Of a DNA stretch of 37,490 bases, positions 1-8,195 are shown in pieces. The notes under the pieces were generated by a model, which saw only the letters and a program-made list of their open reading frames with translations, had not been told where the DNA came from and did not search any database. Position 1 is the first letter of the stretch. Each line of letters opens with the position of its first letter. This stretch comes from Rhodoferax sp. (lineage in GTDB: Bacteria > Pseudomonadota > Gammaproteobacteria > Burkholderiales > Burkholderiaceae_C), in the NCBI GenBank assembly GCA_025358555.1, contig JANYJD010000165.1:1-37490 (forward strand). The letters run 5' to 3'. Both the position numbers and the translations under genes were made by a program.

Positions 1-2291
1 ACATCGACCTCGGCGCGCAGGGCCTTCATGGCCTCTTTGTGGCGCACGCCAAAACGGTGTTCTTCGTCAATGATGAGCAGGCCCAGGTCCTTGAACTTGG
101 TTGATTCACTCAGCAGCTTGTGGGTGCCCACCACAATGTCAATTGTGCCGTCGGCAATGCCTTTCATCGACGCCGTGATCTCTTTGGCAGACCTGAAGCG
201 CGAGACCTCGGCCACCTTCACCGGCCATTTGCTGAAGCGGTCGGTCAAGGTTTGAAAATGTTGCTCGGCCAGCAGTGTGGTGGGGGCAAGAAACGCCACC
301 TGCTTGCCGCCGGTGATGCCAATGAAAGCGGCGCGCAGGGCGACCTCGGTCTTGCCAAAGCCTACGTCGCCACAGATGAGACGGTCCATCGGGCGCGGGC
401 TGATCATGTCCTGAATGACCGCATGGATGGCAGCCTTCTGGTCGGCGGTTTCTTCAAAGCCGAAGTCGTTGGCAAAGTTTTCATAGTCACCGGGCGAGTA
501 GCGGAAGGCGTGGCCCTCGCGCAGCGCGCGGCGCGCGTAGACGTTTAGCAGCTCGGCGGCGCTGTCGCGCACCTGCTCGGCCGCCTTGCGCTTGGCTTTT
601 TCCCACTGGCCGCTGCCCAGGCGGTGCAACGGCGCTTCATCGGCGCTCACGCCGGTGTAGCGGCTGATGAGCTGCAACTGGCTGACGGGCACGTAGAGGG
701 TGGCTTTGTCCGCATACTCCAGGTGCAAGAATTCCTGAATCTCTGGCTCTCCATTGGCCAGCTTGTTGCCCAGATCCAGATTGACCAGGCCTTTGTAGCG
801 GCCAATGCCGTGGGCCGAGTGCACCACCGGGTCGCCCAGATTGAGCTCGCTCAGGTCTTTGATGAGCGCCTCAACGTCGCTCACCTGCTCCTGCTTTTTT
901 CGGCGGCGCGTGACGGGGCCAGCGGCGAACAGTTCGGTCTCGGTGACGAAGTCGATGCCCGCGCCATGCGAGCCGTCAGTCTCCAGCCAACTAAAGCCGA
1001 TCATCAAGGCGGCCGTGGCGATGCCCAATTTCTCATCACTGGCCTGAAACTCGGCCAAGGAATCGAAGGCCGGCGGGTTGAGTTGTGACGCACGCAGAAA
1101 ATCCAGCAGGCTTTCGCGGCGGCCATCGCTTTCGGTCAGCACCAGCACGCGCTGTTGCGTGTTTCTTGTGTGGGTCTTCAGGCGTGCCAGGGGGTCTTCA
1201 GCGCCACGCACCACGGTGAGAGGCGGCAGGGTTTCGAATTCTGCGTAGGCAGATTCCACCTGGGCTCTGATCGCCAACTGCGCATGGGCATTGGCGCGCG
1301 CATAAAACTGCTCGGTCCCCAGAAACAGCGCCTCGGGCGGCAGCACGGGTCGCTCCGGGTCGCTCTGCACCAGGCGGTAGCGGTCTTTGGTGTCTTGCCA
1401 AAAGCGCTGGAAGGCGGGCTCCAGGTCGCCATGCAGCACTAGCGTAGCGTCCGTGCCCAGATAGTCAAACACCGTGGCCGTGTCGTCAAAAAACAGCGGC
1501 AAATAATACTCAATGCCGGCCGTGGCCACGCCATTGCCAATGTCCTTGTAGATGCGGCTTTTGGTCGGGTCGCCTTCCAGCAATTCGCGCCAGCGGCTGC
1601 GGAATTTGGCGCGGGCTGCGTCGTCCATGGGGAACTCGCGGCCGGGCAGCAGGCGCACTTCGGGTACCGGGTACAGGCTGCGCTGGCTGTCGGGGTCAAA
1701 GGTGCGGATGCTGTCAATCTCGTCGTCAAATAAATCGACGCGATAGGGCACCGGGCTGCCCATGGGAAACAGGTCGATCAGCCCGCCGCGCACCGCGTAT
1801 TCACCGGGGCTCACCACCTGCGTCACATGGCTGTAGCCGGCCAAGGTGAGCTGCGCCTTGAGCTTGGCCTCGTCCAGCTTTTGCTTGACCTTGAAGTGAA
1901 ACGTGTAGCCCGCCAGAAAGCTCGGCGGTGCCAGCCGGTACAGCGCGGTGGTGGCGGGGATGACGACCACATCCGCACCGGTGTCTTTGCTGCGCTGCGA
2001 AATTCGCCACAACGTGGCCAGGCGCTCGCTTATCAAATCCTGGTGCGGTGAAAAAGTGTCGTAGGGCAGGGTCTCCCAGTCAGGGAACAGGGCGGTGCGC
2101 AAACCGGGCGCAAAAAACGCCATCTCGTCAATCAGCCGCTGGGCGTCGGTGGCGTCGGCCGTGACAATGGCCGTGAGCTTGCCGCTGGCTTTTTCGCGCA
2201 GCCCCAATTGCGCCAGCTGCAAGGCATCGGCAGAGCCCACAGGGCGGGGCAGGGTGAAACGTTTGCCAACGGTGAGTTTGGGTAAATCCAT
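1..2291 (-). CDS. mfd: Transcription-repair coupling factor Mfd (3' end outside window)
   Basis: Mfd displaces RNA polymerase stalled at DNA lesions and recruits the UvrA/UvrB excision machinery. About 763 residues are visible from the ATG at 2289-2291 (MDLPKLTVGK) and the frame stays open to the window edge; family members are about 1150 aa, so roughly the last third is missing. Order seen: UvrB-like N-terminal module (DWETLPYDTFSPH, PGEYAVRGGLIDLFP), the RNA-polymerase-interacting CarD-like domain (GDPVVHSAHGIGRYKGL), then the RecG-like translocase with Walker A (GDVGFGKTE), APTTLLAEQH and the DEEH box (DEEHRFGV). It is transcribed away from ispD across 116 bp. Identification is secure from these motifs. 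Confidence 0.96.
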   Translation of the reverse strand, partial: MDLPKLTVGKRFTLPRPVGSADALQLAQLGLREKASGKLTAIVTADATDAQRLIDEMAFFAPGLRTALFPDWETLPYDTFSPHQDLISERLATLWRISQRSKDTGADVVVIPATTALYRLAPPSFLAGYTFHFKVKQKLDEAKLKAQLTLAGYSHVTQVVSPGEYAVRGGLIDLFPMGSPVPYRVDLFDDEIDSIRTFDPDSQRSLYPVPEVRLLPGREFPMDDAARAKFRSRWRELLEGDPTKSRIYKDIGNGVATAGIEYYLPLFFDDTATVFDYLGTDATLVLHGDLEPAFQRFWQDTKDRYRLVQSDPERPVLPPEALFLGTEQFYARANAHAQLAIRAQVESAYAEFETLPPLTVVRGAEDPLARLKTHTRNTQQRVLVLTESDGRRESLLDFLRASQLNPPAFDSLAEFQASDEKLGIATAALMIGFSWLETDGSHGAGIDFVTETELFAAGPVTRRRKKQEQVSDVEALIKDLSELNLGDPVVHSAHGIGRYKGLVNLDLGNKLANGEPEIQEFLHLEYADKATLYVPVSQLQLISRYTGVSADEAPLHRLGSGQWEKAKRKAAEQVRDSAAELLNVYARRALREGHAFRYSPGDYENFANDFGFEETADQKAAIHAVIQDMISPRPMDRLICGDVGFGKTEVALRAAFIGITGGKQVAFLAPTTLLAEQHFQTLTDRFSKWPVKVAEVSRFRSAKEITASMKGIADGTIDIVVGTHKLLSESTKFKDLGLLIIDEEHRFGVRHKEAMKALRAEVD

Positions 2292-2362
2292 GAATGTCAA
2301 GAAAACCGAAGTAATAAGCGATGCATAAATAGAAAATCCCCCTTGCCGGTTTGGGAGGGGGT

Positions 2363-2393
2363 GGTTGAGGCCATTTTAGAATGGGCCTCAACC
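2363..2393. promoter_or_regulatory. Perfect 10-bp inverted repeat in the mfd/ispD divergent region
   Basis: GGTTGAGGCC (2363-2372) and GGCCTCAACC (2384-2393) are perfect reverse complements around an 11-nt loop containing TAGAAT. The hairpin ends 14 bp before the ispD ATG. There is no T-tract, so it is unlikely to be a terminator. It could be an operator overlapping a -10 element (TAGAAT) or an mRNA hairpin in the ispD leader. I cannot choose between these, and I found no well-spaced -35. Confidence 0.5.
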
Positions 2394-2407
2394 GATGCGC
2401 ATGACCC

Positions 2408-3250
2408 ATGACCTTTAACCCCGAAAGTGCGCCCGACAAAGCCCCCACAAGCACTTCACTCAACCCGTCGGCCATTGCCCCCCGCATCTGGGCACTGGTG
2501 CCATGCGCAGGCACTGGCAGCCGCGCGCAGACCAGCCTGCCAAAGCAGTACCAAAACGTGGCTGGGCGGCCCATGGTGCTGCACACGTTGGCCGCGTTCG
2601 CAGGGGTTGCGGGCATTGCCAGCACGCTGGTGGTAGTGGCTGCACAGGACCGGTTTTTCGGTACGTTGCAGGCTGCGCCGCTAACCCGCCTTGAATTCTC
2701 GATTACTTCATTAATAATAGCTAACTATGGAGGCTCCACTAGGGCTAAGAGCGTATTTAATGGTATAAAACACCTGGTTTGGCTGGGCGCAGATGCGCAA
2801 GACTGGGTGCTGGTGCATGACGCCGCCAGATGCCTGATAACGCCTGCTCAAATCCAGACCCTGATTGACGCCTGCCTGAGCGATGACGTCGGCGGCCTGC
2901 TGGCCCACGCATTGCCCGACACGCTCAAAAGCGAAGCGCAAGGCCGCGTGGCCGGCACCATCAACCGCAGCGACAAATGGCTGGCGCAGACGCCGCAGAT
3001 GTTCCGCATTGGGCCGCTGCTGGCGGCGCTGGCAGCGGCGGCCGAGGCCGGGCTGGAGGTGACGGATGAATCCACCGCCATGGAAGCCAGCGGGCTCAAA
3101 CCCAAGCTGGTGCCGGGCAGCGCGCTGAACTTTAAAGTCACCTACCCCGAAGATTTCGCACTGGCCGAGGCGGTGCTGCGCGCCCGGGCGATGGATGACG
3201 GCCCAGCGCTGGGTGTGCGCTTGGGCGTCATGCCCTACGACTATCCTTGA
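2408..3250 (+). CDS. ispD: 2-C-methyl-D-erythritol 4-phosphate cytidylyltransferase IspD
   Basis: IspD couples CTP to MEP to form CDP-ME in the non-mevalonate isoprenoid pathway (cytosol). The 280-aa protein has the nucleotide-binding start VPCAGTGSR followed by PKQY, the CTP-site segment YGGSTRAKSVFNG, WVLVHDAAR and the C-terminal KVTYPEDFALAE. The family usually has PAAG.G.R; here the alanine pair is CA. The ATG at 2408 was chosen; an upstream ATG at 2401 is out of frame. The ~40 residues before VPCAG are longer than in E. coli IspD. Residues about 97-117 are encoded by a copy of the interspersed repeat R1, making a short A+T-rich patch inside an otherwise GC-rich gene. ispF follows 56 bp downstream, as is common. 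Confidence 0.95.
   Translation: MTFNPESAPDKAPTSTSLNPSAIAPRIWALVPCAGTGSRAQTSLPKQYQNVAGRPMVLHTLAAFAGVAGIASTLVVVAAQDRFFGTLQAAPLTRLEFSITSLIIANYGGSTRAKSVFNGIKHLVWLGADAQDWVLVHDAARCLITPAQIQTLIDACLSDDVGGLLAHALPDTLKSEAQGRVAGTINRSDKWLAQTPQMFRIGPLLAALAAAAEAGLEVTDESTAMEASGLKPKLVPGSALNFKVTYPEDFALAEAVLRARAMDDGPALGVRLGVMPYDYP
2704..2758 (+). repeat. R1 interspersed repeat copy 1, inside ispD
   Basis: Contains AATAATAGCTAACTATGG followed by CTAGGGCTAAGAGC, matching the R1 pattern (A/T-rich leader, ATAGCT, ~20 bp spacer, RGGGCTA-AG). It is read in the frame ATA-GCT, giving LIIANYGGSTRAKSVF, and so covers the conserved IspD motif. Confidence 0.65.
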
Positions 3251-3306
3251 CATGACGGCGCATCATCTACGCCCCTTATGACAACCCGCCGCCAACCCGC
3301 CCCACC

Positions 3307-3891
3307 ATGACAAAAAGCCCAACGCATCACCCAGCATTGCAGCCTGCATCAGCACCTGGCAAGGCCGCCGTCATGCCCCGCGCCATGCACCCGGTCACGC
3401 CACGGATAGGCGAAGGCTGGGACATCCATGCGCTGGTGGCGGACCGACCCCTCATCATCGGCGGCGTGCACATTCCTTACCACCTGGGCCTGCTGGGCCA
3501 TTCCGATGCCGACGTGCTGCTGCACGCCATCACCGATGCGCTGCTGGGTGCCGCTGGCCTGGGCGACATTGGCACGCATTTCCCGGATACCGATGCCAAC
3601 TTCAAGGGCGCGGATTCCCGCGTGCTGCTGGGCGAGGCAGCGCGGCGCGTGCGCGCGGCAGGCTTTGAGATCGGCAACGTGGACAGCACGGTGATCGCAC
3701 AGGCGCCGCGCCTGGCCCCGTACATTGCAGACATGCGCATGTGCATTGCGCAGGTGCTGGGCCTGTACTGCAGCCAAGTCAACGTCAAGGCCAAAACAGC
3801 CGAGAAACTCGGCCCGGTGGGCGAGGGCCTGGCCATGGAGGCGCGCGCCATCGTCATGATTTGGCAGCCAACTTTGGCAGCGCCAGCTTGA
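3307..3891 (+). CDS. ispF: 2-C-methyl-D-erythritol 2,4-cyclodiphosphate synthase IspF
   Basis: IspF cyclises CDP-ME 2-phosphate to MEcPP with release of CMP. Metal-binding and active-site motifs are visible: [11 protein letters not shown] (Asp and His zinc ligands), [31 protein letters not shown] and the C-terminal [19 protein letters not shown]. The first ATG gives 194 aa with about 30 residues before RIGEGWD; IspF is normally ~160 aa starting close to that motif, so an internal start (ATG 3373 or 3385) may be the true one. Its 3' end overlaps the convergent sensor kinase gene by 38 bp. It is probably co-transcribed with ispD. Confidence 0.95.
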   Translation: MTKSPTHHPALQPASAPGKAAVMPRAMHPVTPRIGEGWDIHALVADRPLIIGGVHIPYHLGLLGHSDADVLLHAITDALLGAAGLGDIGTHFPDTDANFKGADSRVLLGEAARRVRAAGFEIGNVDSTVIAQAPRLAPYIADMRMCIAQVLGLYCSQVNVKAKTAEKLGPVGEGLAMEARAIVMIWQPTLAAPA

Positions 3892-5320
3892 TGTCGGGTT
3901 TCGCCAGTTTCACGTCCGCTTTCTTCAGCTTGATATAAGCCGCCAGCCCGCCCGTGCTGGTGTTGGTCAAGGCAAACTTGCCGCCCATGCGCTGCACGGT
4001 TTTTTCGACAATTGACAGCCCCAAGCCCGCGCCATTGGCTGCCGTGCGGGCGGCGTCGCCGCGAAAAAAGGGCTTGGTCAGGTTGGCAATGTTTTCGTGC
4101 GGCACACCCATGCCGTGGTCGCGCAGCTTGAACAGCACCCAGGCGTCGCGCGCGCGCGCAGCAATGTCAATCACCGCAATGCCACTGTCCACTGTCTTGC
4201 CGTAACGGCGCGCATTCTCCAGTAGGTTGGTGATGACGCGGCCCAGCTCCACCTCGTCTGCCAGCACCACCAGATCGGGGCTGACCTCCACGTTGATTTG
4301 CAGGTCAACCTGTTCCCGCACAGAATAAATGCAGCTCTCGATCACGTCCCGCAGCCGCACCGGGCTCAGACTGACATGGTCCGGGCGGGCGTAGTCCAGA
4401 AATTTGTCGATGATGGCGTCCAGCTGGGCAATGTCGGCCACCATGTGGTCGCGCGCCTCCTGGTCAGACACGCTCATCTCGGTCTCAAGCCGCAGCCGGG
4501 CCAGCGGCGTACGCAGATCATGAGAAATCCCGGCCAGCATGATGGCGCGGTCCTGCTCGATCTTTGACAGCTTTTGCGCCATGCGGTTGAAGCCGATGTT
4601 GACTTCGCGGATTTCGCTGGTGGCCACCTGCTCGTCCAGATGGCTGGCGCTCAGGTCGCCGTCACGCACGCGGCTGGCGGCGAAAGAGAGCTGCTTGAGC
4701 GGGCGGTTGATCAGCCGTGCAATCAGCGCCGCGCCAGCCAATGACAGGGCGGCCGCCGTGATCAGCCAGATCACCCAGGTGGGGCCACCTGCCGGGCGCA
4801 GGCGCGAGCGGTCAGTCAGCATCCAGTAGCCGTCTTCCTCAATGGCAAAGCCGACCCAAAGCCCGTCTTCCTTGTTCACCCGGTTGGCCACTACGGTGCC
4901 TGGCCCCAGGCGGGCGGTGAGCTCACGGGCGATGCGCTGGCTCAGGTCGTCATTGTCAAAAGGCTCAAAGGTGTCAGTCGGTTCGCGCGGAAAAATCCGC
5001 ACGCCCTCCTGGTCGGTCATGGTCTTGATCAGCGAGACGCGGGCTATGGCGTCGGAGTGAATCAGCGCTGCACGGCTCAGGTTGACGAGCGATGCAATCT
5101 GCTGGGCGGTCTGCACGGCGCGGGGTTCGAACTCAAGTGCCCGCAGCGTTTGCAGCCACGCGGCAATGCTGCCCAAGAGCAGCAGCGCCAGCAAAAAGAA
5201 GGTGCGCCAAAACAGGCTCAAACCAAAGCCCAGGCGCCGCGCGGGTGCCAGCGCTGCAGCCGGGTTTTCCAGGGGCATGGGGCCGCTGAAGTCAGCGGGG
5301 GTGATGTCAGCGTTGCGCAA
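3854..5320 (-). CDS. envZ: EnvZ/RisS-like sensor histidine kinase
   Basis: Membrane sensor kinase partner of the adjacent OmpR-type regulator. The 488-aa protein has a first transmembrane helix at about residues 32-55 ([15 protein letters not shown]), a periplasmic domain of roughly 120 residues, a second helix near 180-200, a HAMP segment ([15 protein letters not shown]), the phospho-acceptor H-box ([16 protein letters not shown], His about 266), N-box ([10 protein letters not shown]), DHGMGVP and the G-box [13 protein letters not shown]. It starts 32 bp after the regulator stop, so the two form an operon. The C-terminus carries a Lys/Leu-rich tail with a repeated K-x-D-x-K-L pattern, encoded where the gene runs over the 3' end of ispF. 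The stimulus cannot be told from sequence. The symbol reflects family resemblance only. Confidence 0.88.
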   Translation of the reverse strand: MRNADITPADFSGPMPLENPAAALAPARRLGFGLSLFWRTFFLLALLLLGSIAAWLQTLRALEFEPRAVQTAQQIASLVNLSRAALIHSDAIARVSLIKTMTDQEGVRIFPREPTDTFEPFDNDDLSQRIARELTARLGPGTVVANRVNKEDGLWVGFAIEEDGYWMLTDRSRLRPAGGPTWVIWLITAAALSLAGAALIARLINRPLKQLSFAASRVRDGDLSASHLDEQVATSEIREVNIGFNRMAQKLSKIEQDRAIMLAGISHDLRTPLARLRLETEMSVSDQEARDHMVADIAQLDAIIDKFLDYARPDHVSLSPVRLRDVIESCIYSVREQVDLQINVEVSPDLVVLADEVELGRVITNLLENARRYGKTVDSGIAVIDIAARARDAWVLFKLRDHGMGVPHENIANLTKPFFRGDAARTAANGAGLGLSIVEKTVQRMGGKFALTNTSTGGLAAYIKLKKADVKLAKPDIKLALPKLAAKS

Positions 5321-5352
5321 GAATATTGACGCCTATCGCGCCAGTCACAGTT

Positions 5353-6093
5353 TCAACGTGCTTCGCCCGTGCCATCCGGAACGAATACATAACCCACGCC
5401 CCACACCGTCTGAATGTAGCGCGGCGTGGCGGCATCCACCTCAACCAGCTTGCGCAGGCGAGACACCTGCACGTCCAGGCTGCGGTCAAACGGCTCAAAC
5501 TCGCGCCCGCGTGCCAGCTGGGCCAGTTTTTCGCGCGACAGCGGCAGGCGCGGATGCCGCACCAGCGCCTTGAGCATGGCAAATTCACCCGTGGTCAGCG
5601 CCAATTCTTCGCCGTCCTTGCGCAGCGTGCGGGCACCCAGATCGAACGAAAAAGGTCCGAAACTGATGTTCTCGTTTTCGCTGGAGGGCGCCCCGGGGGC
5701 TTCCATCACCGGACGGCGGCGCAGAACTGCGTGGACCCGGGCCAGCAGTTCGCGCGGGTTGAAAGGTTTGCTCAAATAATCGTCGGCACCCACTTCAAGG
5801 CCCACAATCCGGTCCACGTCCTCCCCCTTGGCCGTGAGCATGATGATGGGCGTGCGGTCATTGGCAGCGCGCAGGCGCCGGCAGATCGACAGGCCATCTT
5901 CCCCCGGCATCATCAAGTCCAGCACAATCAGGTCAACGGTTTCGCGCAGCAGGATGCGGTTCAGCGTCTTGCTGTCTTCGGCCTGCAAAACTTCAAAACC
6001 CTCCTGCGTCAGGTAGCGGCGCAGCAGGTCGCGGATGCGGGCGTCGTCGTCAACGACCATGATCTTGTCAATGCGGCTTGAGGTTTGGGTCAT
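5353..6093 (-). CDS. ompR: OmpR-family response regulator
   Basis: DNA-binding response regulator of 246 aa. The receiver domain shows the acidic pocket VVDDDARIRDLLRRYL, phospho-acceptor Asp59 (VLDLMMPGEDG), MLTAKGED, and the conserved Lys in LSKPFNPRELLARV. The winged-helix output domain has GEFAMLKAL, REKLAQLARG, DRSLDVQVSRLRKLVE and YIQTVWGVGYVF. The ATG at 6091-6093 is preceded by an AAAGG ribosome-binding site; the longer open frame upstream has no receiver homology and crosses the divergent promoter region. It shares a 169-bp divergent region with the exported-protein operon at 6263, where a perfect inverted repeat with OmpR-like GTAACA half-sites lies, so autoregulation and control of that operon are plausible (inference). 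Confidence 0.93.
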   Translation of the reverse strand: MTQTSSRIDKIMVVDDDARIRDLLRRYLTQEGFEVLQAEDSKTLNRILLRETVDLIVLDLMMPGEDGLSICRRLRAANDRTPIIMLTAKGEDVDRIVGLEVGADDYLSKPFNPRELLARVHAVLRRRPVMEAPGAPSSENENISFGPFSFDLGARTLRKDGEELALTTGEFAMLKALVRHPRLPLSREKLAQLARGREFEPFDRSLDVQVSRLRKLVEVDAATPRYIQTVWGVGYVFVPDGTGEAR

Positions 6094-6110
6094 ATTGCCT
6101 TTCGTCCTGA

Positions 6111-6189
6111 ATTTGTAACAGCGCCAATTTTGCAGGGTGACGAGTGAAAACGCGCCGTTTTGCCCATTGTTTGACAGTATGTTACAAAT
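6111..6189. promoter_or_regulatory. Divergent regulatory region with perfect 10-bp inverted repeat
   Basis: ATTTGTAACA (6111-6120) and TGTTACAAAT (6180-6189) are exact reverse complements, 59 bp apart, between the start codons of the OmpR-like regulator and the operon beginning at 6263. Each arm contains GTAACA, which resembles the half-sites bound by OmpR in enterobacteria. A TTGACA hexamer lies at 6171-6176, but no convincing -10 follows at 17 bp. A smaller repeat AAAACG-CGC-CGTTTT sits between the arms (about 6147-6161). I read this as candidate binding sites for the adjacent regulator. Confidence 0.5.
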
Positions 6190-6262
6190 GTTGCGGCTGC
6201 GCCCAGGCCACTGGGGAAAACAATGTGGTCTTAACAGGAGACTTTGGCGTTGTATTGTCACC

Positions 6263-6577
6263 ATGAATAATTCAGGATTTTTGCTGTGCCTTGCGCTGGT
6301 CTTGCTGCAGCTGCCTGCGCAAGCCGTGGCGGCGCTCGAAACAAAGGCCGAGAAAAGCACCGAGAGAGCGACCGAGAAAGCCAGCGACACAAAAGCACAG
6401 CAAGCACAGCAAGCGCAACGGCGCAACGCCCTTCGTTCTGCCCTGGCGCAGCGTAAAAAGAGTGACGATGCGATCGAGGCCAAGCTCGTCGGCCGCCACC
6501 TCACTGCGCAGGAGCGGGATGAGATGCGCCAGCAACTGCGCCAGCAACGCCGCGAGGCAGAACTTGCCAAACCATGA
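6263..6577 (+). CDS. Small exported charged protein, function unknown
   Basis: 104 residues from the ATG at 6263. An N-terminal signal peptide (NNSGFLLCLALVLLQLPAQA, cleavage probably after AQA or AVA) is followed by a hydrophilic, Lys/Glu/Gln/Arg-rich, probably helical region (repeated KAE, KAS, QQAQQAQRR) without cysteines. I recognise no family. Its stop codon overlaps the start of the DUF1800 gene (ATGA at 6574-6577), so translation is probably coupled and the protein likely acts in the periplasm with DUF1800 and DUF1501. A longer frame reaching back to 6137 would have a hydrophilic N-terminus and lose the signal peptide. The AGGAG at about 6237 is too far away to serve this ATG well, so the start is not certain. 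Confidence 0.7.
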   Translation: MNNSGFLLCLALVLLQLPAQAVAALETKAEKSTERATEKASDTKAQQAQQAQRRNALRSALAQRKKSDDAIEAKLVGRHLTAQERDEMRQQLRQQRREAELAKP

Positions 6578-8172
6578 TTAATATTAAAAAAGTAGCGCTG
6601 TATTCACTATTGACGTGGGCTAGCGCCCTATATGCTGCTCCAAATCGGCTCGCACCCGAGCAGGCCCGGCATTTTTTGATACGCACCGGTTTTGCACCCA
6701 CCCAGGCCGAGGTGGATGCCATCACCGGGCAAAGCGCACAGGCCGTGGTCGATAAAACGCTGGCCGGGGCCAAGGCATCCAAAACCATCCATCCGGCGCC
6801 CGACTTTGTGGGCCAGCCCCCGCCCATCCCCTACGCTTTCCTTAAAACAAAGGAAGAGCAGCAGGCCATGCGCCAGCAGCAGCAGCGCGAGGGCCTGGAC
6901 CTCAAAACCTGGTGGATGCAGGAGATGATCGAGTCCCCCGCGCCGTTGCAGGAGCGCATGACGCTGTTCTGGCACAACCACTTTGCCACCTCGCAGCAAA
7001 AAGTCATCCGCTCCCAGGCCATGTGGAACCAGCACCAGTTGCTGCGCGCCAACGCCCTGGGCAGCTTTGCCACGCTGCTGCATGTCGTGGCCAAAGACCC
7101 CGCGATGCTGGTCTACCTTGACGGCGCCAACTCGCGCCGCGAAGCGCCCAACGAGAATTTTGCGCGCGAAGTCATGGAGCTTTTCACCCTGGGCGAGGCC
7201 AGCAATGGCGGCGGTTACTCTGAGCAGGACATCCGCGAAGCAGCACGCGCCTTCACCGGCTGGAGCATCGAGCGCGACAGCTTCAGCTTCCGTTTCCGCC
7301 CGGCGTTCCATGACACCGCTGCCAAAACTGTGCTGGGCCAGACCGGCAATTTTGACGGCGACGCTGTGCTGGACGTGATGCTGGCGCAAGACGCTGCGGC
7401 GCGCTTCATCGTGGGTAAACTGTGGAAAGAATTCGTCTCCCCCATGCCCGATGCCAAAGAGGTCGCGCTGATCGCCCAGCGTTTTCGCGCCAGCGGCTAC
7501 GACATCAGCACGGCGCTGCGCGATTTGCTGTTGACCGATGCGTTTTGGGCGGCGGACAACGCCGGCAGCCTGGTCAAATCCCCGGTCGACCTGGTAGTGG
7601 GAACCGTGCGCCAGTTTGGCTTCAGCTACACCGACGCAATGCCGTTTGCATTGAAGTCCGCGCAACTGGGGCAAAACCTGCTGGTGCCGCCCAATGTGAA
7701 AGGCTGGCCCGGCTACACCGAGTGGATCAACGCCACCACCTTGCTGGAGCGCAAGCGGTTCACCGAGCAGCTTTTCCGCGCGGTGGAGTTTCAGGGTGAA
7801 TCAAAAATGGCACCTTTGGCGTCCGGTATGGGCATGGGTCCGGCGGGGCGGCCAGTGGCGATGATGCGCGCCGAGTTTGCCGCAGAAAAGGGCGACAAGG
7901 GTGGCCAGGGCAGCAACCGGCAGGCGCTGGCGTTGCTCGGGCGCGATGGCATCATGCGCGTGGCGCAGGGCATGGCCAAAATCACGTTTGATCCGGACAA
8001 GTGGCTCGCCCCGTATGGCGGGCGCGCCGACAGCGAACCCAATGATGCGCTAAAAAAGCGTCTGGCCCTTGTTGTCATTGGCTCTGATGCTACGCAAATA
8101 ATATCGCCTGGCACGGTGGGCGTGGCCTACCTGCGCAGCCTGACGCTGGACCCGGCGTACCAGCTGAAATAG
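6574..8172 (+). CDS. DUF1800 family exported protein
   Basis: 532-aa member of the DUF1800 family, an uncharacterised exported family usually encoded next to DUF1501, as here. Recognised by RLAPEQARHFLIRTGFAPT near the N-terminus, MTLFWHNHFATSQQKV, NENFAREVMELFTLGE, AARAFTGWS, KLWKEFVSP and the C-terminal NVKGWPGYTEWINATTLLER. The signal peptide (residues 1-22, INIKKVALYSLLTWASALYA) is encoded almost entirely by a copy of repeat R1. A second, reverse-oriented R1 copy encodes residues about 495-512 near the C-terminus. The ATG overlaps the stop of the preceding small gene; the DUF1501 gene follows 23 bp downstream. Molecular function is not established. Confidence 0.9.
   Translation: MINIKKVALYSLLTWASALYAAPNRLAPEQARHFLIRTGFAPTQAEVDAITGQSAQAVVDKTLAGAKASKTIHPAPDFVGQPPPIPYAFLKTKEEQQAMRQQQQREGLDLKTWWMQEMIESPAPLQERMTLFWHNHFATSQQKVIRSQAMWNQHQLLRANALGSFATLLHVVAKDPAMLVYLDGANSRREAPNENFAREVMELFTLGEASNGGGYSEQDIREAARAFTGWSIERDSFSFRFRPAFHDTAAKTVLGQTGNFDGDAVLDVMLAQDAAARFIVGKLWKEFVSPMPDAKEVALIAQRFRASGYDISTALRDLLLTDAFWAADNAGSLVKSPVDLVVGTVRQFGFSYTDAMPFALKSAQLGQNLLVPPNVKGWPGYTEWINATTLLERKRFTEQLFRAVEFQGESKMAPLASGMGMGPAGRPVAMMRAEFAAEKGDKGGQGSNRQALALLGRDGIMRVAQGMAKITFDPDKWLAPYGGRADSEPNDALKKRLALVVIGSDATQIISPGTVGVAYLRSLTLDPAYQLK
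6577..6633 (+). repeat. R1 repeat copy 2, encoding the DUF1800 signal peptide
   Basis: AAAAAAGTAGCGCTG, then CACTATTGACGTGGGCTAGCG, fits the R1 order: A-rich leader, (A)TAGC, CACTATTGAC, RGGGCTA. The copy is diverged (GTAGCG for ATAGCT) but shares CACTATTGAC exactly with copy 4. It begins within four bases of the gene start and provides the hydrophobic core of the signal peptide. Confidence 0.6.
8056..8107 (-). repeat. R1 repeat copy 3 (degenerate), 3' part of the DUF1800 gene
   Basis: On the minus strand this reads ATATTATTTGCGTAGCATC, then CAATGACAACAAGGGCCAGA, matching the R1 ends (A/T-rich leader, TAGC, GACAAGGGC). It lies antisense to the gene and is read as LALVVIGSDATQII in the frame CTG-GCC-CTT. 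It is the most decayed of the intragenic copies. Confidence 0.45.
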
Positions 8173-8195
8173 ACCAAAAAATTGGAGTCATCCGC

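Noticed and set aside
5353-6570. 405-codon version of the response regulator
   Set aside because: The extra N-terminal part crosses the divergent regulatory region and is antisense to the small exported protein; the ATG at 6093 has an SD and fits the receiver domain.
6628-7674. 348-codon minus-strand frame opposite the DUF1800 gene
   Set aside because: Low-complexity His/Gln/Gly-rich shadow; the plus-strand DUF1800 motifs are unambiguous.
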